This document shows positions 54,742-63,262 of a stretch of 64,000 nucleotides of DNA, piece by piece. Each line of letters opens with the position of its first letter. Positions within the stretch are counted from its first letter, which is position 1. The position numbers and the translations under genes were made by a program. The notes beneath the pieces were generated by a model that was given only the letters and a program-made list of their open reading frames with translations, did not search any database and had not been told where the DNA came from. Source of the stretch: Tunturiibacter gelidiferens (GTDB taxonomy: Bacteria > Acidobacteriota > Terriglobia > Terriglobales > Acidobacteriaceae); NCBI RefSeq assembly GCF_014201335.1, contig NZ_JACHEB010000009.1:1-64000 (forward strand), written 5' to 3'.

Positions 54742-57700
54742 TTGTTCGTAGATTTCTTTATTCGTCGTCCGATCTTCGCCACGGTCTGTGCGCTTCTCAT
54801 CGTGCTCGCAGGTGCGGTCTGCATACCGTCCCTCCCGATCTCGCTCTATCCTGATCTCGCGCCACCCCAGGTCATCGTCAGCAGCAACTACATCGGCGCA
54901 AACTCCAAGGACGTCGAGTCCGCCGTCACCATCATCCTCGAGCAGGCCATCAACGGCGTCGAGGGCATGCGTTACATGAGCTCCACCAGCTCCAACGACG
55001 GCACCTCGGCCATCACTATCACCTTCCAGACCGGGTACGACCTCGACATCGCCGCCGTTGACGTACAAAATCGCGTCGCCACCGTTCAGGGCCGTCTTCC
55101 TGCCACAGTCAACAACACAGGTATCAGCATCACGAAGGCGAACTCCAACTTCGTCTTCGCCGCTGGATTCATCTCGCCCGACCACTCCCTGTCCCCATCC
55201 TTCATCTCAAACTACCTCGACGTCTACGTCAGCGACGCGCTCAAGCGCGTACCTGGCGTCGGCGCGGTCGTCATCTTCGGCGAGCGCAAATACGCCATGC
55301 GCCTGTGGATCGATCCCAACCGCCTCGCAGCCCGCGGTCTCACCGCACTCGACGTCACCAACGCACTTGCCGAACAGAACGTCGAAGTACCCGCCGGCCA
55401 GCTTGGTCAGCCGCCCTCCGACCCCAAGCAGCAATTCCAAATGGCGATCCGCGCCATCGGCCGATTCGACGACCCCAAGCAGTTCGACAACATCGTCATC
55501 AAAAATAATCCGACTGCTGGCGGAGTCGTCCTCTTCAAAGATGTGGGACGAGCAGAGTTAGGCGCCGAAACCTACAGCACCGACCTGAAATACTCTGGCG
55601 GAAGTGCCATCGGCGTCGGCGTCCAACAGCTCTCCAATGCCAACGCCCTCGACGTCGATAAAAAGTGCCGCGCCGTCCTCGCAGAGCTCCAGAAAAACTT
55701 CCCGCCCGGCATGCAAGGCATCATCGCCGTCGACACTACCCTCGTCATCGGCGAGTCCGTCCATGAAGTCGTCACCACCATCGGCGAAGCCATCATCATC
55801 GTCGTCATCGTCATCTTCCTCTTCCTACAGGACTGGCGCGCCACCATCATCCCCGCCGTCACCATCCCTGTCTCGCTCGTCGGCACCTTCGCCTTCATCA
55901 AGATCTTCGGCTTCAGCATCAACTCGCTCACCCTCTTCGGCATCACCCTCGCCACAGGTCTAGTCGTGGACGACGCCATCGTCGTCATCGAGAACGTGCA
56001 GCGCCACCTCTCCGGACACTCCGTCATCCCCGAGCGTCACGAACTCAGCGAACCCGACCCCTACGCCCCCGACACTATCGCTTCAGAGAAGACCGGCGCC
56101 GGCATGGAGCAGACCTCCTCCGATCCGCACAAAGCCACCAGCATCGCCATGGCCGAGGTCACCAGCGCCGTCATCGCGACCTCACTCGTGCTCATCTCGG
56201 TCTTCATCCCGGTCAGCTTCTTCCCGGGAACGACCGGCATTCTCTACAAGCAGTTCTCGCTCACCATCGCCTTCTCCATCGCGATCTCAGCCTTCAACGC
56301 ACTCACTCTCTCCCCCGCGCTAGCCGCTATCCTGCTGCGCCCCGAAGAGAAGAAGACAGGCATTATGGGCCTGCTTCTCAATCCCATCGAAGCCGTCATC
56401 CAGTGGGTCATCCGAACCTACGCGCGCGTCGTCACCTTCGTCGTCCGCATCCGTTACGTCATGTTGATCTTCTTCGTCGGCGCTCTCGCGGCCACGGCGT
56501 TCATGTACAACTACGTACCCACCGCTTTCATCCCGCAGGAAGACCAGTCCTACTTCCTCATCATCGTGCAGACGCCCCCCGGTGCGTCTCTCAGCTACAC
56601 CACCGAGTTCGCCGACCGTGTCTCTGACGTTGTTCGCAAGAACGACGGTGTCTTCGGCACCTTCTCGGTCATGGGCTTCTCACTCGCCGGCGGCAGCTCG
56701 CCCAACTCCGGCCTCATCTTCGCCCCGCTCAAACCCATCAACGACCGCACCAAGATGGGTGACAAGTTCACCGCAAGAAACATCGTCCGCGACGTAGGAC
56801 CCAAGCTCTTCGGCGTCCCCGGCGGCATCGCCTTCGCTGCAGAGCCCCCCGCCGTTGCCGGTCTCGGCACCGTCGGCGGCTTCCAATTCATCCTGCAGGA
56901 CGGCGGTCGCAACAGCTTCGACGACATCTCTCGCGTCGCCCACACCCTCGTCGCGCAAGGCAATGCTCCCGGCTCCGGGCTCATCGCCATGAACACCCAG
57001 TTCACCTCGAACGACCCGCAGCTTCAGGTCACCGCTGACAGACAAAAGGCCGAAACTGTAGGCGTTCCCTTCACCCAGATCACCGCTGCCCTCGGAACCT
57101 TTATGGGCTCCAGCTACGTCAACGACTTCAACTTCAACAACCGCTCCTACCGCGTCTACGTTCAGGCTGACGAGCAGTACCGTCGCAACGCGCAGGACCT
57201 GCGCCAGTACTACGTCCGTTCAAACACCGGCCAGATGATTCCGCTCGACAACCTCGTCTCCGTCCAGCAGATCTCCGGCCCTCAGGTCATCAACCACTAC
57301 AACCTCTTCCGCTCTGCCGAGATCGATGGTTCGCCCGCCCCGGGGCTTAGCTCCGGTCAGGGCAACCAAACCATGGTCAAACTCTTCGAGAAGGCTAAAC
57401 TCCAGGGTATGACCTACTCATGGACCGGTCTTGCACTCGAAGAAGTAGAGTCCGAAGGCAAGGCCATCATCATCTTCGGCCTCGGTCTGCTGGTCGTTTA
57501 CCTCACCCTCTCGGCCCAGTACGAGTCCTTCGCTCTGCCATTCATTATCCTTCTCGCCGTCCCAATGGCCATCCTCGGCGCGCTCTCGCTCGTCTCCCTT
57601 CGCGGTCTGGTCGACGACGTCTACGTCCAGATCGGTCTCGTCATGCTCATCGGTCTCTCGGCCAAAAACTCGATCCTCATCGTCGAGTTCGCCGAGCAGC

Positions 57701-57996
57701 TCCTAGCTCAGGGTCGCACCATCACCGAAGCCGCGATCGAAGCCGCCGAACTCCGTCTCCGCCCTATCCTGATGACCTCCATCGCCTTCATCCTCGGCGT
57801 CGGTCCTCTCTACTTCGCCACCGGTGCCGGAGCCTACGGCCGTCACTCGGTCGGTACAGCCATCGTCGGAGGCATGGTGCTTTCCACTATCCTCAACCTC
57901 TTCTTCATCCCGGTCCTCTACGTGATCCTGAAGACGATCCTTGGCAAATTCTCTGGTAAAAAAGCAGCCCCAAGCAGAGAACTACCCAGCCACTAA
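54742..57996 (+). CDS. RND efflux transporter, AcrB/MexB (HAE1) type
   Basis: The 1084-residue pump has the usual N-terminal VDFFIRRPIFATVCALLIVLAG, two large periplasmic loops, and the transmembrane-4 motif with paired Asp for proton relay (TLATGLVVDDAIVVIENVQRHL). The C-terminal half ends in the standard helix pack. Hydrophobe-type substrates are expected; the exact range is not readable. A TTG start at 54742 is preceded by AGAGG. A hydrophilic insert (residues about 430-475, with PDPYAPDTIASEKTGAGMEQ) enlarges the usual cytoplasmic loop, which is unusual. Confidence 0.93.
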   Translation: MFVDFFIRRPIFATVCALLIVLAGAVCIPSLPISLYPDLAPPQVIVSSNYIGANSKDVESAVTIILEQAINGVEGMRYMSSTSSNDGTSAITITFQTGYDLDIAAVDVQNRVATVQGRLPATVNNTGISITKANSNFVFAAGFISPDHSLSPSFISNYLDVYVSDALKRVPGVGAVVIFGERKYAMRLWIDPNRLAARGLTALDVTNALAEQNVEVPAGQLGQPPSDPKQQFQMAIRAIGRFDDPKQFDNIVIKNNPTAGGVVLFKDVGRAELGAETYSTDLKYSGGSAIGVGVQQLSNANALDVDKKCRAVLAELQKNFPPGMQGIIAVDTTLVIGESVHEVVTTIGEAIIIVVIVIFLFLQDWRATIIPAVTIPVSLVGTFAFIKIFGFSINSLTLFGITLATGLVVDDAIVVIENVQRHLSGHSVIPERHELSEPDPYAPDTIASEKTGAGMEQTSSDPHKATSIAMAEVTSAVIATSLVLISVFIPVSFFPGTTGILYKQFSLTIAFSIAISAFNALTLSPALAAILLRPEEKKTGIMGLLLNPIEAVIQWVIRTYARVVTFVVRIRYVMLIFFVGALAATAFMYNYVPTAFIPQEDQSYFLIIVQTPPGASLSYTTEFADRVSDVVRKNDGVFGTFSVMGFSLAGGSSPNSGLIFAPLKPINDRTKMGDKFTARNIVRDVGPKLFGVPGGIAFAAEPPAVAGLGTVGGFQFILQDGGRNSFDDISRVAHTLVAQGNAPGSGLIAMNTQFTSNDPQLQVTADRQKAETVGVPFTQITAALGTFMGSSYVNDFNFNNRSYRVYVQADEQYRRNAQDLRQYYVRSNTGQMIPLDNLVSVQQISGPQVINHYNLFRSAEIDGSPAPGLSSGQGNQTMVKLFEKAKLQGMTYSWTGLALEEVESEGKAIIIFGLGLLVVYLTLSAQYESFALPFIILLAVPMAILGALSLVSLRGLVDDVYVQIGLVMLIGLSAKNSILIVEFAEQLLAQGRTITEAAIEAAELRLRPILMTSIAFILGVGPLYFATGAGAYGRHSVGTAIVGGMVLSTILNLFFIPVLYVILKTILGKFSGKKAAPSRELPSH

Positions 57997-58076
57997 TAAC
58001 CTCGTAGCTCCTCCCGTTGATCGCACGAGCCATTCCTCGCGACCAACGGGAGCGCCAACCAAAGGGGTACAAGAGT

Positions 58077-58105
58077 CACGAAGTGACCGCCGCCCGCGTA
58101 GGGCG
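58077..58105 (+). repeat. GC-rich intergenic repeat B, copy 1
   Basis: About 29 bp, CACGAAGTG followed by CGCC/GCCCGCG and AGGGCG. A near-identical copy is at 60958-60986. The GCCCGCG...AGGGCG part can form a short hairpin. It lies in the gap before fahA. Confidence 0.7.
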
Positions 58106-58158
58106 CCCGTCCGGCAGGACACACCCTAAAACGAAACGCAGTCGGGCTATCATGCTCT

Positions 58159-59460
58159 ATGGCAAAACAAAGCATCGCAGCCACCCGAAGCTGGCTCCCA
58201 AACGCCAACCACCCCACCACCGACTTCCCCCTCACCCATCTCCCCTACGGAGCCTTCACCGCCGAAGACCAGCAGCATCTCTGCGTCGCCATAGGCACCC
58301 ACCTCCTCGACCTACACGCCTGCGCAACCTCAGGCCTTCTCCCTCCAACACTGACCGAGTCATGCCAGGCCCCAACCCTCAACCCGCTCATGTCCCAGGG
58401 CCATCAAGCCTGGGCTCTCCTCCGCAAGACCCTCACCGCCCTCCTCCACGCCGACGCAAAGCCCGAGCACAAAGAAAAGGCCGAAGCTGCCCTCCACTCC
58501 ATCGCCGGATCGACGCTCAAAAAACCCGTCTACGTCCCCAACTACACAGACTTCTACGCCTCAATCCACCACGCCAACCGCGTAGGTCAACTCTTCCGGC
58601 CCGACCAGCCTCTTCTGCCAAACTACAAACACATCCCCATCGGCTATCACGGCCGAGCCTCCTCCATCATCGTCAGCGGCGAACCCATAGTTCGGCCCGT
58701 CGGACAATCCCGCCCACCACAGGAGGAAGCTCAACCCAACTTCCTTCCTTCCAGCAAATTAGACTACGAACTTGAACTCGCACTTTACATAGGCGAGCCT
58801 AGCGCACTAGGCATTCCTATCCCCATCTCTAACGCCGCCAATCACATCTTCGGCATCAGCCTCCTCAACGACTGGTCCGCCCGAGACATCCAATCCTGGG
58901 AGTACCAGCCCCTCGGTCCCTTCCTCGCCAAAAACTTCTCTACCACCGTCTCCCCTTGGGTCACCCCCATCGCTGCCCTCGATCCCTTCCGCGCCCCCGC
59001 ATCTCCTCGCCCGACTACCGACCCGAAGCCCCTCCCATACCTCCATTCCGCCGAAGACCAGGGACAGGGAAACCTGAATGCAAAACTTGAGGTATTACTC
59101 TTAACCAAAACCATGAAAGCCAATAAGCTGGAGCCATTCCTGCTCAGCCAGTCCAACGCCCAAGACCTCTACTGGACCCCCGCCCAACTGATCACCCATC
59201 ACACCAGCAACGGCTGCAATCTCCAGGTAGGTGACATTCTCGCCACCGGAACCATCTCCGGCCCCACCGAAACCTCCGCCGGTTGCCTCCTCGAACTCAC
59301 CCGCAACGGCGCCCAACCCATCCTCCTCCCCACAGCCGAAACCCGCACCTTCCTGGAAGACGGCGACGAGATCATCCTCCGCGGCTCCTGCGAATCCCCC
59401 GGCCATCCCCGCATCGGCCTAGGCGAGTGCCGCGCCACCATCCTTCCCTCTCTCACCTGA
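58159..59460 (+). CDS. fahA: Fumarylacetoacetase
   Basis: The 433-residue protein follows the FAH family: an N-terminal SH3-like domain (TRSWLPNANHPTTDFPLTHLPYG), then the catalytic fold with YTDFYASIHHANRVG, KHIPIGYHGRASSI, LDYELELALYIGEP, and LNDWSARDIQSWEYQPLGPF. It splits 4-fumarylacetoacetate to fumarate and acetoacetate, the last step of tyrosine degradation. It stands 217 bp before hppD. Metal-ligand residues of the family appear conserved. Confidence 0.96.
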   Translation: MAKQSIAATRSWLPNANHPTTDFPLTHLPYGAFTAEDQQHLCVAIGTHLLDLHACATSGLLPPTLTESCQAPTLNPLMSQGHQAWALLRKTLTALLHADAKPEHKEKAEAALHSIAGSTLKKPVYVPNYTDFYASIHHANRVGQLFRPDQPLLPNYKHIPIGYHGRASSIIVSGEPIVRPVGQSRPPQEEAQPNFLPSSKLDYELELALYIGEPSALGIPIPISNAANHIFGISLLNDWSARDIQSWEYQPLGPFLAKNFSTTVSPWVTPIAALDPFRAPASPRPTTDPKPLPYLHSAEDQGQGNLNAKLEVLLLTKTMKANKLEPFLLSQSNAQDLYWTPAQLITHHTSNGCNLQVGDILATGTISGPTETSAGCLLELTRNGAQPILLPTAETRTFLEDGDEIILRGSCESPGHPRIGLGECRATILPSLT

Positions 59461-59478
59461 CCACCCGCATCTTGTTTT

Positions 59479-59570
59479 TTGCAGTTGCATTTGCCTTTCT
59501 CGCTTTTGCAGTTGCGGTTGCCTTTCTTGTTGTCATCCCCGAAGGGGATCTGCTGCTGTCCTTGTCTCTG
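59479..59570 (+). repeat. Pyrimidine-rich intergenic repeat A, copy 1
   Basis: Runs of TTGCAGTTGC-type sequence and CTTTCT tracts, then a hairpin ATCCCC-GAA-GGGGAT (59535-59549) and CTGCTG sequence. Related copies are at 62022-62095 and 63166-63240. It follows fahA. Confidence 0.7.
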
Positions 59571-59677
59571 CTGTTACCGTCCCGCCACCACCCCGAGCCC
59601 TAGCCAACCCCAACCCCCTTGAACTATCCTCATCCTGCACGCAGCCCACCAGACCTGCGCCGCCCTGGAGATTCCCT

Positions 59678-60811
59678 ATGGCAACACACGCCCCAACCCA
59701 GCCCCAGCAAGAATCAGCCACCACCGACTTTCTCCCCCTCAAAGGCACAGACCACGTCGAGTTCTACGTCGGCAACGCCCGCCAGGCTGCCTATTTCTAC
59801 CGCGCCGCCTTCGGCATGTCCCTTGTCGCCTACGCTGGCCCCGAAACCGGCCAGCGCGACCGCGCCAGTTACGTCCTCCAGCAGGGAAAGGTCCGTTTCG
59901 TCCTCACCACCGCCCTCCGCACCGACTCCGACATCGCCCGCCACGTCGACAAGCACGGCGACGGCGTCCATTCCATCGCCCTCTGGGTCGACGACGCCCG
60001 CCAGTCCTGGCTCGAGACCACCAGCCGCGGCGCCCGCAGCATCCAGGCCCCCACAGAAGCCAAAGACGACCACGGCAGCGTCACCACCGCCAGCATCGCT
60101 GCCTACGGCGACACCGTCCACACCTTCGTCGAGCGCACCCACTATACCGGCGCCTTCCTCCCCGGCTACCACGCCGTCAAGCACGACCACATCGCCCGCC
60201 CCGTCGGACTCCTCCACATCGACCACATCGTCGGCAACGTCGGCTGGAACTCCATGAACGAGTGGGTCGACTTTTACGCCAAGGTCATGGGCTTCTCCCT
60301 CTACCAGCACTTCGACGACAACGACATCTCCACCGAGTACTCCGCCCTCATGTCTAAGGTCATGGCCAACGGCAACGGCTACGTAAAATTCCCCATCAAC
60401 GAGCCCGCCGAAGGCCGTCGCAAGTCGCAGATCGAGGAGTACCTCGACTTCTACCAGGGTCCCGGCGTCCAGCACATGGCCCTCGCCACCAACGACATCC
60501 TCGCCACCGTAGCCGCCATGAAGCAGCAGGGTGTCGACTTCCTCACCGTCCCCCATTCCTACTACACCGAGCTGCAAACCCGCATCGGCAAGATCGACGA
60601 GCCCATCGAGGAGCTCGAAAAACTCGGCATCCTCGTCGACCGCGACAACGAAGGCTACATGCTGCAAATCTTCACCAAGCCAGTCGAAGACCGCCCCACC
60701 GTCTTCTACGAGATCATCCAACGCAAGGGAAGCCGCAGCTTCGGCAAAGGAAACTTCAAAGCCCTCTTCGAAGCCATCGAACGCGAACAGGAACTTCGCG
60801 GAAATCTGTAA
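59678..60811 (+). CDS. hppD: 4-hydroxyphenylpyruvate dioxygenase
   Basis: This 377-residue vicinal-oxygen-chelate enzyme has the usual two-domain layout: LKGTDHVEFYVGNARQAAYFY in the N-terminal half, the iron ligands His in LHIDHIVGNV and QHMALATND, and the Glu in VFYEIIQRKG in the catalytic half. It converts 4-hydroxyphenylpyruvate to homogentisate. Between it and fahA no homogentisate dioxygenase gene is seen, so that middle step must be elsewhere. GGAG lies 8 nt upstream of the ATG. Confidence 0.96.
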   Translation: MATHAPTQPQQESATTDFLPLKGTDHVEFYVGNARQAAYFYRAAFGMSLVAYAGPETGQRDRASYVLQQGKVRFVLTTALRTDSDIARHVDKHGDGVHSIALWVDDARQSWLETTSRGARSIQAPTEAKDDHGSVTTASIAAYGDTVHTFVERTHYTGAFLPGYHAVKHDHIARPVGLLHIDHIVGNVGWNSMNEWVDFYAKVMGFSLYQHFDDNDISTEYSALMSKVMANGNGYVKFPINEPAEGRRKSQIEEYLDFYQGPGVQHMALATNDILATVAAMKQQGVDFLTVPHSYYTELQTRIGKIDEPIEELEKLGILVDRDNEGYMLQIFTKPVEDRPTVFYEIIQRKGSRSFGKGNFKALFEAIEREQELRGNL

Positions 60812-60843
60812 ACAAAAAAATCTCTAAACAACAAGAAAAGCGA

Positions 60844-60871
60844 CGAGGCAGCCTCTAGCCAGGCCGCCTCG
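60844..60871 (+). terminator. Strong stem-loop after hppD
   Basis: Arms CGAGGCAGCCT (60844-60854) and AGGCCGCCTCG (60861-60871) pair at 10 of 11 positions around a 6-nt loop. It lies 32 bp after the stop; no long U-tract follows. Confidence 0.65.
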
Positions 60872-60957
60872 CGCCAGCCTCACCGCAAGCAGGCGGTGGC
60901 GTATACAAATCTTCAGCGGACCATCGGGAGGCCCCAAGGCGAAGCCGGTATACCCCC

Positions 60958-60986
60958 CACGAAGTGGGCGCCGCCCGCGCAGGGCG
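60958..60986 (+). repeat. GC-rich intergenic repeat B, copy 2
   Basis: Matches 58077-58105 at nearly every position (differences at the GTGAC/GTGGG and GT/GC bases). It lies between the hppD stem-loop and the next gene. Confidence 0.7.
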
Positions 60987-61095
60987 AACTTAATTTGTTA
61001 CCCAAAATGTATCTTTATGCGTCCACCATGCATAATCATTAGTGTTGACGCGGCTTTTGCGATCATCCATGCTCATCATGGAGACACATTCAGAC

Positions 61096-61992
61096 ATGAG
61101 CACGCAACCCATCGAGATCACCACCCCGGCGATTCTCGCCAACATCGCATCCACACCCGCCGCCTTCCTCATGTGTCCTCCCAAGCTCTACGACGTCAAC
61201 TACGTCATCAATCCCTGGATGGCCGGCAACGTCCACGCCTCCTCGCGCACTCGCGCCGCCGAGCAGTGGCAGCGTCTCTACGAAGCCGTCACCACCATCG
61301 CCAACGTCCAGCTCGTCGAGCCCCAGCCCGGCTCACCCGACATGGTTTTCACCGCCAACGCAGGCCTAGAGCGCAACGGTACAGTCGCAATCAGCAGCTT
61401 CTTCCATCCCGAGCGCCAAGGCGAAGAGCCTCATTTCCGCCGCTGGTTCCAACTCGCCGGCTACACCGTTGTCGACACGCCTCGCACCACGCCATTCGAA
61501 GGAGAAGGTGACGCACTCTTCTCCACCGACGGCACACGCCTCTGGGTTGGCTACGGCCCCCGCACCGACCCCTCAAGCCACAACCCCCTGCGCAAGATCT
61601 GGGGCATCGAGGTGACCTCTCTCCACCTCATCGACCCACGCTTCTACCACCTGGACACCTGCTTCGCCCCACTCGCAGACGGCTACGTCATGTATTTTCC
61701 CGAGGCCTTCGACAAAGCCTCCCGCGCAAAGATCGAAGCCTTCTATCCAGCCGAAAAGCGAATCATCGTCAGCGAGTCTGACGCCATCTGTTTCGCCTGC
61801 AACGCCATCAACGTCGACCGCACCATCATCCTCAACAACATCAGCAGCGACCTCCGCCACCAACTCGAATCACGCGGCTTCAACATCATCGAAGTCACCC
61901 TCACCGAGTTCCTCAAAGCCGGCGGCGCCGCCAAATGCCTCGTCATGAAGCTCAGCCGACCCGAGAGGGAAGCAGCCAACTCCGTCTCATAA
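61096..61992 (+). CDS. Dimethylarginine dimethylaminohydrolase/arginine deiminase-like protein
   Basis: A protein of about 298 residues with the guanidino-modifying fold: LMCPPKLYDVNYVINPWM at the start, SPDMVFTANAG, EGEGDALF, FYHLDTCFAPL with the catalytic His, and GGAAKCLVMKL with the nucleophilic Cys near the end. Family members hydrolyse methylarginine or arginine-like guanidines to citrulline-type products. The ATG at 61096 was chosen because earlier in-frame ATGs (61042, 61069, 61078) add a poor leader; GGAG lies 13 nt upstream. Its link with tyrosine breakdown is positional only. Confidence 0.85.
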   Translation: MSTQPIEITTPAILANIASTPAAFLMCPPKLYDVNYVINPWMAGNVHASSRTRAAEQWQRLYEAVTTIANVQLVEPQPGSPDMVFTANAGLERNGTVAISSFFHPERQGEEPHFRRWFQLAGYTVVDTPRTTPFEGEGDALFSTDGTRLWVGYGPRTDPSSHNPLRKIWGIEVTSLHLIDPRFYHLDTCFAPLADGYVMYFPEAFDKASRAKIEAFYPAEKRIIVSESDAICFACNAINVDRTIILNNISSDLRHQLESRGFNIIEVTLTEFLKAGGAAKCLVMKLSRPEREAANSVS

Positions 61993-62021
61993 AACAGCCA
62001 ACCGCGTCTCATAAAACAGTA

Positions 62022-62095
62022 GTTGCCTTTGCCTTTCTGGTTGTCATCCCCGAAGGGGATCTGCTGTTGCCTTGCCTTTCCTTTGCAGTGCCGTC
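62022..62095 (+). repeat. Pyrimidine-rich intergenic repeat A, copy 2
   Basis: Shares the pyrimidine-rich run and the hairpin ATCCCC-GAA-GGGGAT (62046-62060), followed by CTGCTG. It lies after the DDAH-like gene. Confidence 0.7.
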
Positions 62096-62262
62096 GCACC
62101 TTATTCCGTACACAAGCATCGTCATCTCGACCGCAGCTGTTCACAGTCTCACCGTGAGCAGCGCAGTGGATTGACCCCCGCATTTCGTCTTAGCGCTTGA
62201 CTCTCGAATCCGCGAGAGTAGGGAACTAAACCTTCCCGTATCTCCCCCTAAAAGCCAGACCC

Positions 62263-63030
62263 CTACTCAAACCGCAGATGAACCTCACCCGCAGCGGAAA
62301 ACTTCACATCCGCCGCAGACCCCGGATCACCGGACGTCACGCCCGTCCAGCTTCCCGTCGTCACCCACTGCCCAGCCTTCAACCCACCTGTCCGCTTAGA
62401 GCCTTCATTTGCCAGCCAGGGCAGCAAACGCATCAGGTCGCCCGAAGTGTTCGATCCCGTCCGCTCCACCCGCACCATCCCATCGACAGCGATAGACACA
62501 TGTTCGGTTTTGAAATCGATCTTCTGCCAATCCACAACCGCAGGACCATATACAAACCCGCCATGCATCTGCAGATCGCCGATCATCGACAGTCGCGCCG
62601 CCTTCAACGGATCGAGCAGCCCACTCTCGATCACCTCAATCACTGGATGACAGCTCGCAATCGCACTGACGACCTCTTCTGAAGCGTAGGGCGTAGTCTT
62701 CGAAGGCAAATTCTTGCCCAGCAAAAACGCGATCTCCGACTCCAGGCCGCGATACCTCCTCACCCCTCCAACGACTGCTCCATCCGCCGCCATCCAGGCC
62801 AACGGCATCGGCGCAAACACCGGCGTAGCCTCCGCAGTCGCAGCCCCGATCTTCCACCCGCCGATCTCTCCATACGCTTCCGCAATACGATCCTGCAGCG
62901 CATAAGCCTCATCCAGATCTTTCGGCTGCAAAGCCTCCGGAAGATCCTCAATCGGCGCCCCGGTCCGCCGCGCATCAAGCAACAGATCCGCAGCCTCCAT
63001 CAATTGTTTCTCTCTCTCGCCAGTCATCAT
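62263..63030 (-). CDS. 2-keto-4-pentenoate hydratase-like, FAH superfamily
   Basis: The 255-residue protein resembles the MhpD/HpaH hydratases: LDEAYALQDRIAEAYGEIGGWKIG, the metal-site ESEIAFLL, VEVIESGLL-type SCHPVIEVIES, and the closing GQWVTTGSWTG. It probably adds water to a 2-hydroxypenta-2,4-dienoate type intermediate of aromatic breakdown. It is opposite in direction to the tyrosine genes. The start MMTGERE at 63030 is plausible. Other FAH-fold activities such as decarboxylase cannot be excluded. Confidence 0.87.
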   Translation of the reverse strand: MMTGEREKQLMEAADLLLDARRTGAPIEDLPEALQPKDLDEAYALQDRIAEAYGEIGGWKIGAATAEATPVFAPMPLAWMAADGAVVGGVRRYRGLESEIAFLLGKNLPSKTTPYASEEVVSAIASCHPVIEVIESGLLDPLKAARLSMIGDLQMHGGFVYGPAVVDWQKIDFKTEHVSIAVDGMVRVERTGSNTSGDLMRLLPWLANEGSKRTGGLKAGQWVTTGSWTGVTSGDPGSAADVKFSAAGEVHLRFE

Positions 63031-63165
63031 GTCGTCCAGTGTCTCTCAACCAACCCGCATCTGTCTCGTCTCTTGCAGTTGTATCTGACTTCCTTTTGCA
63101 GCTGCATTTGGCTTCTTCATTTGCATTTTGCCTTTCTTGTTGACAGCGTATCCAAGACTTCCGCC

Positions 63166-63240
63166 CTTTGCCTTTGCAGTTGCATTTGCTTTTCTTGTTG
63201 TCATCCCCGAAGGGATCTGCTGTTGTCCTTGTTCTTCCTT
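63166..63240 (+). repeat. Pyrimidine-rich intergenic repeat A, copy 3
   Basis: Shares the run and the hairpin, here shortened by one G (63203-63216). A second, partial pyrimidine-rich block without the hairpin lies at about 63071-63146, so the gap holds a diverged tandem pair. Confidence 0.65.
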
Positions 63241-63262
63241 TGTCGTCGCTCTACCCACGAAC

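Noticed and set aside
59461..59603. Hydrophobic small protein reading VVIPEGDLLL after fahA
   Set aside because: The same peptide appears at three repeat copies because of the DNA repeat; better explained as a non-coding repeat.
59714..60721. Long minus-strand frame opposite hppD (335 codons)
   Set aside because: It is the antisense shadow of a clear dioxygenase gene; Val/Gly/Asp-rich composition is typical of such shadows in high-GC DNA.
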